Assembly (NCBI GenBank): GCA_964592475.1
Contig: CAZQEZ010000043.1
Span: 1 to 32,428 of the forward strand
Length of the DNA: 32,428 nt
Reading direction: 5' to 3'
Source of the DNA: CAZQEZ01 sp964592475
Lineage (GTDB): Bacteria > Bacteroidota > Bacteroidia > Cytophagales > Cyclobacteriaceae
Position numbers and translations under genes: made by a program. Shown piece after piece: positions 13,319 through 21,899 of this stretch (position 1 is the stretch's first letter; each line of letters opens with the position of its first letter). The notes below the pieces were generated by a model. It saw only the letters and a program-made list of their open reading frames with translations. It was not told where the DNA came from and made no database searches.

Positions 13319-15112
13319 GTGAAAGATTTAAGCTATCTCAACAAATATTTTTTAAAGTATAAGTTTTACCTTATTTTAGGTACTTTATTTGTAGTTATAT
13401 CCATTGTTTTCCAAATAATCCCGGCTCAGCTAGTACGTCATGCACTTGATCTGGTTGCTGATAATCTTAGCATTTACCATAGTTATCAAGGGATGAATTT
13501 ACAAGATATCTACAATGAGATTATCAATAATAGTTTGTTAATTTATGGGGCAACTATTTTATTAATGGCCCTACTACGCGGTTTGTTTTTGTTTTTGGTA
13601 AGGCAAACAATTATTGTTATGTCCCGAAAAATAGAGTATGATCTTAAAAATGATATTTATAAGCATTATCAAAGTTTGCCATTAAGCTTTTATCGCCGCA
13701 ACAATACTGGCGATTTAATGGCTCGTATTTCTGAAGATGTGAGTAAGGTGAGAATGTATCTGGGGCCAGCAATTATGTATGGTCTCAACCTGGTGGTGCT
13801 TTTTGTGATCTTGATTCCTATCATGTTGCAAATTGACGCGCGCCTTACCTTGTATGCCTTAATTCCTTTACCCATTTTGTCACTTAGTATCTATTTTGTA
13901 AATAATGTAATTAATAAGCGATCAGAAGAAATACAACGTAGCCTCAGTGGCTTATCCACCTTTGTGCAAGAAGCATTTTCAGGAATAAGGGTAATTAAAT
14001 CTTTTGCCAGAGAAAAAGACATATCAAATAAATTTTCTACCGAGAGCAACGATTATAAAGAAAAGTCGCTGAAGCTTACCCGGGTTGAAGCATTGTTTTT
14101 TCCTTTAATTATGTTTTTAATAGGTTTTAGCACCGTGATGGTTGTTTACATTGGCGGAGCTGAAGTAATTAAAGGCTCCATATCATTTGGTACCATTGCC
14201 GAATTTATCATTTATGTTAATTTGCTTACCTGGCCGGTTACAAGTGTAGGTTGGGTAACCAGCATAGTGCAGCGAGCAGCTGCTTCACAAAAGAGGATCA
14301 ACGAGTTTTTGAATACAAAGAATGAAATTGTTTCTAATGAAAATTTGGAGAAAGAAATAACTGGGGACATTAAGTTTAAAAATGTTTCTTTCATTTATCC
14401 TGATTCAGGCATTACAGCCCTTGAAAGTGTTAGTTTCGAAATAAAAGCTGGCCAGTCTTTGGCCGTAATTGGTACCACTGGTTCCGGTAAAAGCACTTTG
14501 GCTAACTTACTTTTGCGTATGTATGATGCCTCTGAAGGGCAAATTTTTGTAGATGGAAAGGATATTAAAAATTATAAATTGTCCAATTTGCGTGGCCAAA
14601 TAGGATACGTGCCTCAAGATGTTTTCCTTTTTTCTGATTCCATCAAAAACAATATAGCCTTTGGGGCACTTGAGGTTGGTTTTGACAAAATTAAACAAGC
14701 AGCAGAGGATGCTGATTTGCTGGAAAATATTGAGCGATTTCCAAACGGTTTTGATACAAAACTTGGCGAACGTGGCATTACACTCTCCGGAGGACAAAAG
14801 CAACGCCTTTCCATAGCAAGAGCTGTGGTGCGCAACCCTAAAATTCTTATTTTGGATGACTGCTTATCGGCAGTAGATACAAATACTGAAAATACTATAT
14901 TAAACAGTATGAAAAAAATCATGCAAGGGCGTACCAGTATTGTTATTTCTCATCGTATTTCTTCTGCAAAGTTATCTGACCTTATAATAGTATTGGATGA
15001 TGGCAAAATAGTGGAGCAAGGTACTAATGAAGAGCTAATGGCACTAAATGGCACTTACAAAGAACTTTATGAAAAGCAATTGCAGGCAGATGAAATGGTT
15101 GAAAATTCTTAA
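13319..15112 (+). CDS. ABC exporter half-transporter (permease-ATPase fusion)
   Basis: The 597-residue protein starts at GTG 13319. Six membrane helices fill residues about 15-300, with the type IV exporter coupling region (YDLKNDIYKHYQSLPLSFYR, then NNTGDLMARISEDVSKVR). The ATPase follows: Walker A GTTGSGKST, Q-loop IGYVPQDVFLFSDS, signature LSGGQKQR, Walker B ILILDD, D-loop SAVD and switch ISHR. The position after Walker B, normally Glu, is Asp514 (LDDCLSAVD), as in the degenerate sites of heterodimeric multidrug exporters such as TM287 or YheI-like proteins. No partner half is adjacent. Substrate (drug or lipid) cannot be assigned. The hydrolase-OsmC gene begins 3 bases after the stop. Confidence 0.92.
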   Translation: MKDLSYLNKYFLKYKFYLILGTLFVVISIVFQIIPAQLVRHALDLVADNLSIYHSYQGMNLQDIYNEIINNSLLIYGATILLMALLRGLFLFLVRQTIIVMSRKIEYDLKNDIYKHYQSLPLSFYRRNNTGDLMARISEDVSKVRMYLGPAIMYGLNLVVLFVILIPIMLQIDARLTLYALIPLPILSLSIYFVNNVINKRSEEIQRSLSGLSTFVQEAFSGIRVIKSFAREKDISNKFSTESNDYKEKSLKLTRVEALFFPLIMFLIGFSTVMVVYIGGAEVIKGSISFGTIAEFIIYVNLLTWPVTSVGWVTSIVQRAAASQKRINEFLNTKNEIVSNENLEKEITGDIKFKNVSFIYPDSGITALESVSFEIKAGQSLAVIGTTGSGKSTLANLLLRMYDASEGQIFVDGKDIKNYKLSNLRGQIGYVPQDVFLFSDSIKNNIAFGALEVGFDKIKQAAEDADLLENIERFPNGFDTKLGERGITLSGGQKQRLSIARAVVRNPKILILDDCLSAVDTNTENTILNSMKKIMQGRTSIVISHRISSAKLSDLIIVLDDGKIVEQGTNEELMALNGTYKELYEKQLQADEMVENS

Positions 15113-15115
15113 ATT

Positions 15116-16333
15116 ATGAAGTCAGTTAGGATCAATATAGAAAATGAATCGGGTCATCAACTTTCGGCCCGGCTGGAAATGCCTGTTAGTGGCAGGCCAA
15201 AACACTATGCATTATTTGCCCATTGTTTCACTTGTTCTAAAGATTTAATTGCCGTAAAAAACATCACTTTAGGCCTTACCTCTCATGATATTGCTGTATT
15301 ACGATTCGATTTTACCGGCCTGGGTGAAAGTGAAGGCGATTTTTCTAATACTAACTTCTCTTCCAATATTGCCGATTTAATTTGTGTGGCAAAATTTATG
15401 GAAAAAGAGCTTCAGCCCCCTTCGGTAATGGTTGGTCACTCGCTGGGAGGAGCAGCTGTAATAAAAGCTGCTGATCAGCTTCCCGCTGTTAAAGCAGTGG
15501 CCACCATAGGTAGTCCTGCCGATCCGGAACACGTTACTCATCTGCTATCGGATAAAAGAGAACTTATCGAGCAAAAGGGGGAGGCCAGAGTGTTAATTGC
15601 TGGTCGTCAATTTACAATTAAAAAACAATTTATTGAAGACCTGGAAAATAACAGCCTGGAACAGATATTAAATAATAAAGATTTTGCTTTATTAATTATG
15701 CATTCCCCTCAAGATCAGGTAGTTGGAGTATCGAATGCTGCAAAATTATATCACGCAGCCAGGCACAGCAAAAGTTTTATTTCATTGGATGATGCTGATC
15801 ACTTGCTCAGTAATAAGCATGACTCGTTGTATGCGGGAAATATGATTGGCACCTGGAGTAGTAAGTATTTACCCAATGTGACATTGCCTGCCTTGGAATC
15901 AGATAAACAAACGATTGCCCGCACCTTTAAAGATGATTTTATTACAGATGTAAAAATGGGTGACCACATGCTAATTGCCGATGAACCCGAAAACATGGGT
16001 GGCGACGACCTTGGGCCTTCTCCTTATGATTTGTTGGCGGCATCACTAGCTACTTGTACCAGTATGACCTTGCAATACTATGCCAAAGCCAAAAATATAC
16101 CATTGGAGGAAGTGCGGGTACATGCCCAACATAATAAAAAACATGCCGAGGATTGTAAGCAGGAAAATCAAAAAAACAAGTTAGACCATATGACCAGGTG
16201 GATCGAGCTTGATGGTGATCTGGATGAGCAACAAAGACAAAAATTATTGTCAATAGCGAATAAATGTCCGGTGCATAAAACACTTCTTTCCGATATTAAG
16301 ATAAATACGAAACTGATTGAAGATGATAATTAG
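15116..16333 (+). CDS. alpha/beta-hydrolase - OsmC fusion protein
   Basis: The 405-residue protein joins two domains. Residues about 1-255 are an alpha/beta-hydrolase: oxyanion region HCFTCSKD, RFDFTGLGESEGDF, nucleophile elbow VGHSLGGAA, acid SPQDQVVG and catalytic His in DADHLLSN. Residues about 265-400 are an OsmC/Ohr-like peroxidase domain with both thiols, in SLATCTSMTLQYYA and NKCPVHKTL. OsmC proteins reduce organic hydroperoxides. This bifunctional architecture is a known recurring fusion; its substrate is not established. It is tightly coupled behind the ABC exporter gene. The 347-base gap after it suggests that transcription ends there, although no clear hairpin is visible. Confidence 0.92.
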   Translation: MKSVRINIENESGHQLSARLEMPVSGRPKHYALFAHCFTCSKDLIAVKNITLGLTSHDIAVLRFDFTGLGESEGDFSNTNFSSNIADLICVAKFMEKELQPPSVMVGHSLGGAAVIKAADQLPAVKAVATIGSPADPEHVTHLLSDKRELIEQKGEARVLIAGRQFTIKKQFIEDLENNSLEQILNNKDFALLIMHSPQDQVVGVSNAAKLYHAARHSKSFISLDDADHLLSNKHDSLYAGNMIGTWSSKYLPNVTLPALESDKQTIARTFKDDFITDVKMGDHMLIADEPENMGGDDLGPSPYDLLAASLATCTSMTLQYYAKAKNIPLEEVRVHAQHNKKHAEDCKQENQKNKLDHMTRWIELDGDLDEQQRQKLLSIANKCPVHKTLLSDIKINTKLIEDDN

Positions 16334-16680
16334 TCTTTAATCTACTTTTTTTATATTAATGGGTTAATTCCAACATCTGATTTAAACCATTCTTCTAATA
16401 AAGCAAGGTTTCCCCTGAATAAATAAATTCTTCTAATAACTACCCTTGTCCAAAATATTTAATCAATGATGATGAGCATATCTGCTTGTTTTTCTATAAG
16501 TTATCTTAGTCGGCAAGATCTTTTCAATACTTTTTGTCTGCTTTTATTACAAAAGTAGGTAATGCAAAAACATGTAAATTTTAATTTCAAAATAGCTTCC
16601 TAAATTGCAAAGGTAAAATTATAGTCTGAAAATGGATAGTAAGGTTTTACACGATTTTTTAAAAATTATCGGAAGGAAAT
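16334..16680. other. 347-base intergenic region ahead of the chemotaxis operon
   Basis: The gap is AT-rich and contains no convincing ORF on either strand and no clear terminator hairpin for the gene before it. A box at 16601-16607 (TAAATTG) is one base short of the TAnnTTTG consensus and could serve the che operon. On the minus strand, 16615-16608 reads TACCTTTG and another TACTTTTG lies near 16550, so an antisense or small transcript is conceivable. GGAAGGAAAT directly before the ATG at 16681 is unusually Shine-Dalgarno-like for this phylum. Confidence 0.4.
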
Positions 16681-17016
16681 ATGAAGTCAAAAACATTCAA
16701 GATTAACAAAGAGGCTACAAAAAATTCTCAATCGGTAAGGGTTACTCTCAGTGGAGAGTTATCGATACAAAATATTGTAGATATCAAAGATGAGCTGATA
16801 TCTCTATTAGAAAAGTATGACCAGGTATCTATTGAAACCAAACAGGTAGAAAGCTTTGACATTGCATGTGTGCAAATTTTTTATGCCTTGAGCAGAAGTG
16901 CTGCCCACTTAAACAAAGAAATCAGCTACAAAATTACGCTACCCGCAGAAATTGAAAATGTAATTAATCACTCGGGCTTGCAAAACCTTTTGGTACCTAA
17001 AGCGGAACTGCATTAA
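16681..17016 (+). CDS. STAS-domain protein of the chemotaxis operon
   Basis: The 111-residue product is a single STAS domain, as in anti-anti-sigma factors and MlaB: SVRVTLSGELSIQNIVDIKD, EKYDQVSIETKQVESFDIACVQ and NHSGLQNLL. Where SpoIIAA carries the phosphorylatable Ser (D-S/T-S-G), this protein reads FDIACVQ, with Ala and Cys, so serine phosphorylation by a partner kinase is unlikely. The gene leads the che operon, 13 bases before the CheY-like gene. A linked kinase-like ATPase lacking its own His (20991-21899) raises the possibility of a partner-switching pair, which is inference only. Confidence 0.85.
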   Translation: MKSKTFKINKEATKNSQSVRVTLSGELSIQNIVDIKDELISLLEKYDQVSIETKQVESFDIACVQIFYALSRSAAHLNKEISYKITLPAEIENVINHSGLQNLLVPKAELH

Positions 17017-17029
17017 CACCTATTAAATC

Positions 17030-17398
17030 ATGAAACGCACAATATTAATCGTAGATGATTCGGAAAGCGTGAGGGAAATGTTAACCTACTCCCTCGAAGA
17101 TGCTGGCTATAATATACTAGCAGGCACAGACGGTGAAGACGCCTTAAAATATTTTGCCGATAATCGTAAAATACATTTAGTAATTACTGATTTGCACATG
17201 CCCAGGCTTGATGGTATCGGCTTTATAAAGAAAGTAAGATTTCTGGATAATTACCGCTATGTTCCTATACTTTTTCTTACTACTGAATCTCAAGGTTCGA
17301 AAAAAGAAGAAGCTAAAAAAGCCGGCGCAACCGGTTGGCTAGTAAAACCATTCGTAGCCGATAAATTATTAACAATCATTAAGAAAGTATTAAGATAA
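17030..17398 (+). CDS. cheY: CheY-like response regulator
   Basis: This is a stand-alone receiver domain of 122 residues. Acidic pocket DD is at residues 9-10, phosphoacceptor Asp54 lies in VITDLHMPRLDG, the conserved Thr is in FLTTES, and Lys is in VKPF. There is no output domain. The family takes phosphate from CheA and acts by protein-protein contact; in flagellates the target is FliM, absent here. The stop overlaps the cheA ATG by one base (TAATG). Its target in this organism is unknown, presumably gliding or another surface apparatus (inference). Confidence 0.92.
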   Translation: MKRTILIVDDSESVREMLTYSLEDAGYNILAGTDGEDALKYFADNRKIHLVITDLHMPRLDGIGFIKKVRFLDNYRYVPILFLTTESQGSKKEEAKKAGATGWLVKPFVADKLLTIIKKVLR

Positions 17399-19473
17399 TG
17401 GAAAATTTGCAAGAGATATTTAAAGCCGAAGCCAATGACCTTATCGAAGATTTGGAAAAATCACTATTCAGCCTTGAGCAAAATCCTGAAGATAAAACTC
17501 TGAAAGAAAGAGTTTTTCGCGTAATGCATACCTTCAAAGGCAATTGCAACATGTTTGGCTTTGAAACCATGGGTGATTTTACACATTCGTTGGAAACTAT
17601 TTATGACTTAATACGCGAAGGAAAGCTGCAATTGAGTAAAGAAATTTTGAATATAACGCTACTTGCTGTTGATCATATAAGAAGTGTGCTCGAAGATGGA
17701 AAATTAGAAATTGAAGAGAACAGAAAGAATCATGAAAAATTGGTGGCCGGAATTGACAAAATTATTAATGAAAATGTAGATCAGGTAGTAACTGTAGCAA
17801 AAGAGGAGCACCCGGAAGAAATAGGAGAGGAAGAAACACTTAGTACCTATTATATACTTTTCAGGCCCAAAGACTATATCCTGAAAGACGGCACCAATCC
17901 GATGTACCTTCTAGATGAACTAGCTGCAATGGGTAAGTCAAAAGTTACCATTCATTTGCACGATATTCCCCGGATGGATAAAATTGATCCGGAAACATGC
18001 TATGTTTTCTGGGACATATATTTAACTACCAAAGAGCCTTTTACTGCTATTGAAGATGTTTTCATTTTTGTATTAAATGATTGTCAGCTGGAAGTGCATA
18101 AAATAGCTGATGAAAACCTGCTGGAAAACAATGATTTTGTTGAGAAAATTGATAAAGAGCTTTCTTTTAAAGAGTATATTGATGTAAAAGAATTGCAAAG
18201 TTTTGTCAATAACCTTTACCAGCGCAACCAGGAGGAGAAGGGCAAAAATGAAGAATTAAAAAATACTTCTACTCCTGCAAATACCGGAAAAAAAGAAAAT
18301 ACAGTATCTAGTATCCGAGTATCTTCTGAAAAACTTGATGACTTAATGAACCTGGTAAGTGAATTAGTGACTACGCAAGCCAGTTTAAGTTTATTTGCCG
18401 AGCAAAGTAATTTACCTGAATTGATGGCCATTGCCGAAAACATGGAGAAAATAAGCCGTAGGTTAAGAGACAATACTTTTAGCATATGCCTAATTCCAAT
18501 AGAAAATATGTTAACGCGATTTCAGCGCTTGGTGCGGGATCTTTCTCAAGAACTGGGTAAGAAAATAGAACTTAAAACAGAAGGTACAGATACCGAACTG
18601 GATAAATCAATCATTGAAAGTTTGGCTGATCCTATTTTACATATTCTTAGAAATTCAATTGACCATGGCATCGAGGATGTAGAAACCCGGAAAAAGCAAG
18701 GTAAAAATGAAAAAGGCACCATTCTGTTCAAAGCTTATTACTCCGGCACTCACGTAATCATAGAAATTAAAGATGATGGAAAAGGAGTAGATCCTGAAAA
18801 TATAAGGGCAAAAGCTATAAGCAAAGGTTTAATAGATGAAAATGCTCAGCTTTCAGAAAAAGAAATACTCGATTTATTGTTTTTGCCCGGATTTTCTACA
18901 GCTCAGCAGGTGACTGAAGTATCGGGTAGAGGCGTGGGTATGGATGTGGTAATGCGTAAAATAAGCGAAATACGTGGTGAAGTAAGCTTGAAAAGTAAAA
19001 AAAACGAAGGTACTTCTACCATCATAAAATTACCACTTACCCTCAGTATAATTGACGGGTTGCTAGTGAAAATAAAAGAAACATATTTTGTGATTCCATT
19101 GGCTGCTGTAGGTAAGTGTTATGAAATAAGTAGACAAAAAGTAACTGATACCTTTAATAACCTGGTGGTATTAGATGGCAGAGAAGTGCCCTTCCTGAAT
19201 TTACACGAAGAATTTATTTTACAGAAAGAAATACCAGATCAATTGCAAATGGTGGTAGTAAACTACGATGATAACGAAGTAGGACTTACCGTAGACGAAA
19301 TAATTGGGGAATACCAGGCAGTGTTAAAACCATTGGGCAAACTTTATAAAGAAATTGACATTATATCCGGCGCAACTATTTTAGGTGATGGAACTATCGC
19401 CCTGGTACTGGATACCAATAAAATAATTAAAAACTTTTCAGAAAAAATGTATAAAATGGAGGAAATAAAATGA
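17398..19473 (+). CDS. cheA: chemotaxis histidine kinase CheA
   Basis: The 691-residue protein has the full CheA order. An HPt domain carries phosphoacceptor His44 in VMHTFKGNCNMFGF. A P2-like ferredoxin-fold segment lies at about 150-245 (YILFRPKDYILKDGTNPMYL). The dimerisation helices begin at SSIRVSSEKLDDLMNLVSEL near residue 300. The kinase domain has an N box LADPILHILRNSIDHGIED, G1 DDGKGVD and G2 GRGVGMDVV. A CheW-like P5 domain closes the protein (DGLLVKIKETYFVIPLAAVG). Receptors signal through P5 and CheW; phosphate goes to CheY and CheB. The gene overlaps its neighbours on both sides (1 and 4 bases), so stoichiometry is probably set by coupled translation. Confidence 0.97.
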   Translation: MENLQEIFKAEANDLIEDLEKSLFSLEQNPEDKTLKERVFRVMHTFKGNCNMFGFETMGDFTHSLETIYDLIREGKLQLSKEILNITLLAVDHIRSVLEDGKLEIEENRKNHEKLVAGIDKIINENVDQVVTVAKEEHPEEIGEEETLSTYYILFRPKDYILKDGTNPMYLLDELAAMGKSKVTIHLHDIPRMDKIDPETCYVFWDIYLTTKEPFTAIEDVFIFVLNDCQLEVHKIADENLLENNDFVEKIDKELSFKEYIDVKELQSFVNNLYQRNQEEKGKNEELKNTSTPANTGKKENTVSSIRVSSEKLDDLMNLVSELVTTQASLSLFAEQSNLPELMAIAENMEKISRRLRDNTFSICLIPIENMLTRFQRLVRDLSQELGKKIELKTEGTDTELDKSIIESLADPILHILRNSIDHGIEDVETRKKQGKNEKGTILFKAYYSGTHVIIEIKDDGKGVDPENIRAKAISKGLIDENAQLSEKEILDLLFLPGFSTAQQVTEVSGRGVGMDVVMRKISEIRGEVSLKSKKNEGTSTIIKLPLTLSIIDGLLVKIKETYFVIPLAAVGKCYEISRQKVTDTFNNLVVLDGREVPFLNLHEEFILQKEIPDQLQMVVVNYDDNEVGLTVDEIIGEYQAVLKPLGKLYKEIDIISGATILGDGTIALVLDTNKIIKNFSEKMYKMEEIK

Positions 19474-20033
19474 CAGCTGAACTTTCAACTACCGTTAATT
19501 CATTCTTATCTTTCAAACTTGGAGAAGAGCTTTTCGCAGCTAATGTAGGTAAAGTTTTAGAAATTCTTGAATTGACTAAAATTACTAAAGTACCGCAATC
19601 GCCAAACTATATGAGAGGTGTAATAAACCTTCGGGGTAATGTATTACCCGTGGTAGATACCCGCATCAAATTTGGTATGCCGGAAACCAAAGATACGATT
19701 AATACCTGTATTATAGTACTGGATATTGATATAGATCAGGAATCAGTTAAAGTTGGTCTTTTGGTAGACATGGTGCAGGAAGTACTGCAAATAGATGCAG
19801 AACACATACAACCCCCTCCTAGCATCGGCAATAAATTCAAAGCAGAGTTTATAAAAGGAATGGGAAAAGTAGATGACGAATTTGTCATGATATTAGACAT
19901 CGATCATGTACTTACTACCGATGAAATATCCATTATACAAAGCAGCGTGAATGAGCCTGATAACGAAAATAAAAAGAAGACCCCAACCAGACGTAAAAAA
20001 ACTGCCGCAACCAATAAACGAGTAAATAAATAA
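19470..20033 (+). CDS. cheW: chemotaxis coupling protein CheW
   Basis: CheW links receptors to CheA in the signalling array. The product has 187 residues: a single CheW domain at about 10-155 (FLSFKLGEELFAANVGKVLE, YMRGVINLRGNVLPVVDTRI, then GLLVDMVQEVLQID) and an unusual Lys/Arg/Thr-rich tail of about 25 residues after NEPDNENKKK. The tail may be a disordered, nucleic-acid-like or membrane-binding extension; this is speculative. ATGA overlap (4 bases) couples it to cheA. A 105-base gap then precedes cheR, the largest break in the operon. Confidence 0.95.
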   Translation: MTAELSTTVNSFLSFKLGEELFAANVGKVLEILELTKITKVPQSPNYMRGVINLRGNVLPVVDTRIKFGMPETKDTINTCIIVLDIDIDQESVKVGLLVDMVQEVLQIDAEHIQPPPSIGNKFKAEFIKGMGKVDDEFVMILDIDHVLTTDEISIIQSSVNEPDNENKKKTPTRRKKTAATNKRVNK

Positions 20034-20138
20034 TATAAGTTAGATTATTATTTACTAATGTGGCTTTAAAGCTGTCACCAGACGATTAAGCGTGTGGAAC
20101 GGACTTTATGTGGCTAAGTATTAATAACATAAAGTAAA
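20034..20138 (+). other. 105-base spacer between cheW and cheR
   Basis: No ORF is supported. The spacer holds a direct repeat ATGTGGCT at 20058-20065 and 20108-20115, and a near-palindrome GGCTTTAAAGCT at 20062-20073. It could carry a processing site, an internal promoter or an attenuating hairpin, but nothing matches a known element. Confidence 0.35.
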
Positions 20139-20987
20139 ATGGATATTTCATCGCAAAATAAAATCTTTAGTACAAAACTTTCCGATGAGGAATTTAAAAG
20201 ACTAAGTATTTTCATAAATACCAACTTTGGCATAAAAATGCCACCGGAAAAGAAGACAATGCTCCAGTCACGACTTCAAAAAAGATTACGTGACCTCAAC
20301 ATTGCTTCTTTTAAAGAATACATTGATGTGGTTTTTACCGAAAAGGGTGAAAGTAGTGAACTCATTCATATGATCGACGTGGTTACTACCAACAAAACTG
20401 ATTTTTTCAGAGAACCTGCACACTTTGATTACATTTCAAAAGAGGCTTTGCCAGCGTTAGCTGCCAATAGACAGATAAAAGTGTGGAGCGCGGGCTGCTC
20501 TAGTGGCGAAGAGGTATATACGATAGCCATGGTGCTAAAAGAATACATGCTAAAGGGTAACCAATTTGATTTTCAGATATTGGGCACTGATATATCTTCA
20601 CGTATACTGGCAAAGGCTGTAAATGCAATTTATCCGGAAGACAGGATTTTCAATATTCCTTTGGAATTAAAGAAGAAATATTTTCTTAAAAGTAAAGACA
20701 GGGTTAATCCCACGGTAAGAGTAGTCAAAGAGTTGCGCAGTAAATCATATTATCAGCGATTAAATTTCATTGATGAAGAATATAGCACTGTAAGAGATAT
20801 GTTTGACATCATTTTTTGCCGCAATGTATTAATATATTTTGATCGCCCTACTCAGGAAGATGTTATACGAAGGTTGTGTCAGAAATTAAAGTATGGTGGT
20901 TATTTCTTTCTGGGGCATTCAGAATCAATTATGGGCATGGATTTGCCTTTGAAACAAATCAGACCAACTATTTTTAAAAAGATTTAG
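20139..20987 (+). CDS. cheR: chemotaxis protein methyltransferase CheR
   Basis: CheR transfers methyl groups from S-adenosylmethionine to receptor glutamates for adaptation. The 282-residue protein has the N-terminal helical domain (FKRLSIFINTNFGIKMPPEK, QSRLQKRLRDLN) and the catalytic domain with TTNKTDFFREPAHF, the SAM-binding VWSAGCSSGEEVYTIAMVL, ILGTDISSRILAKA, and IIFCRNVLIYFD. Length is standard and all hallmark motifs are present. The start is ATG 20139. The next gene begins 3 bases after its stop. Receptors for it to methylate lie outside the window. Confidence 0.96.
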   Translation: MDISSQNKIFSTKLSDEEFKRLSIFINTNFGIKMPPEKKTMLQSRLQKRLRDLNIASFKEYIDVVFTEKGESSELIHMIDVVTTNKTDFFREPAHFDYISKEALPALAANRQIKVWSAGCSSGEEVYTIAMVLKEYMLKGNQFDFQILGTDISSRILAKAVNAIYPEDRIFNIPLELKKKYFLKSKDRVNPTVRVVKELRSKSYYQRLNFIDEEYSTVRDMFDIIFCRNVLIYFDRPTQEDVIRRLCQKLKYGGYFFLGHSESIMGMDLPLKQIRPTIFKKI

Positions 20988-20990
20988 CAA

Positions 20991-21899
20991 ATGAAAAATT
21001 TTTCAGATCAAGAATTAATGCAAGAGCTTCAAAAAAGATTTGCCGAGCGTAATCATGCGCTGGAGGAGCAAAAGAAGTTGATGAAAAAGCTTAAAGCAGT
21101 AAATATTAAGCTCGAAAAATCGGAGTCATTGAAAGGTAATTTCATTTCTAATATCAGGAATGAAATTAATAATCCTTTTGCTTCTATATTAGGAATTAGC
21201 AGCAATATTATACAACTGTGCAAAAGAGGCGATAAAAATTGCATCGATAAAGTACAGTCTATGGCTACTCTTATTCATAATGAGGCTTTTAAGCTTGATT
21301 TTCAATTGAAAAATATTTTTACTGCCGCCAACATTGAAGCCGGAGAAATGCTACCCGAAATTGCCAGGGTTGAAATAAATGAGCTTGTCGCTGAGGCTAT
21401 AGATTATTTCAATATGAAAATTCAGCAAAAGGAATTGAAGGTGGAGCATAATAATAATTTTGGTAAGGATAGTGAGTTTTATTTTAAAACAGACCCTTCA
21501 AAATTGCAATTGGTTTTAATAAACTTATTAAGCAACGCCATAGAATTTAGTGCAAAGTCTGGTAAAATTACCATCACATCCGAATACACTGGTGAACTAT
21601 TAAAGATCACGATTGCTGACCAGGGCATGGGTATATCTGTCAAAGATCAACAAACTATTTTCGACCGGTTTAATCAACTGTATACCGGACTTACCCGAGA
21701 GCATCCCGGTCATGGGCTGGGACTTTCAGTAACCAAAGCTTTGCTGGAGCTGATCAATGGTACCATCGATTTGAAAAGTAAAAAAAATAGTGGTAGCCAG
21801 TTTACTATTACACTTAATGAGTGGAATTTAGATACTGATATTGATGATGTCGCGTTTGGTGGCAATGAATTATTCTTTGATGCAGAAGAAAAGTTTTAA
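20991..21899 (+). CDS. histidine-kinase-like protein lacking the phosphoacceptor His
   Basis: The 302-residue protein has an N-terminal coiled coil (residues about 5-48), a HisKA-like dimerisation helix, and a HATPase_c domain. In the H-box position, where kinases have FxxNxSHExRxP, this one reads FISNIRNEINNP: Asn57 (codon 21159-21161) replaces the phosphorylated His. The ATP lid is intact: N box LVLINLLSNAIEFS, G1 DQGMGIS, G2 GHGLGLSVTK. It has no membrane segment, sensor domain or receiver. It is embedded between cheR and cheD, and its C-terminus overlaps the cheD start. It is probably a scaffold, ATP-gated regulator or phosphorylator of another protein; the precise role is unknown. Confidence 0.85.
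   Translation: MKNFSDQELMQELQKRFAERNHALEEQKKLMKKLKAVNIKLEKSESLKGNFISNIRNEINNPFASILGISSNIIQLCKRGDKNCIDKVQSMATLIHNEAFKLDFQLKNIFTAANIEAGEMLPEIARVEINELVAEAIDYFNMKIQQKELKVEHNNNFGKDSEFYFKTDPSKLQLVLINLLSNAIEFSAKSGKITITSEYTGELLKITIADQGMGISVKDQQTIFDRFNQLYTGLTREHPGHGLGLSVTKALLELINGTIDLKSKKNSGSQFTITLNEWNLDTDIDDVAFGGNELFFDAEEKF

Noticed and set aside
15799..16283. Reverse-strand ORFs inside the hydrolase-OsmC gene
   Set aside because: Shadow frames of a gene with clear catalytic motifs.
15116..16333. Hydrolase-OsmC fusion as a novel architecture
   Set aside because: The fusion is an already known recurring arrangement, so it is listed only as a feature.
16540..16615. Minus-strand promoter and small RNA before the che operon
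   Set aside because: TACCTTTG and TACTTTTG match the consensus, but no -33 box, ORF or terminator supports a transcript.
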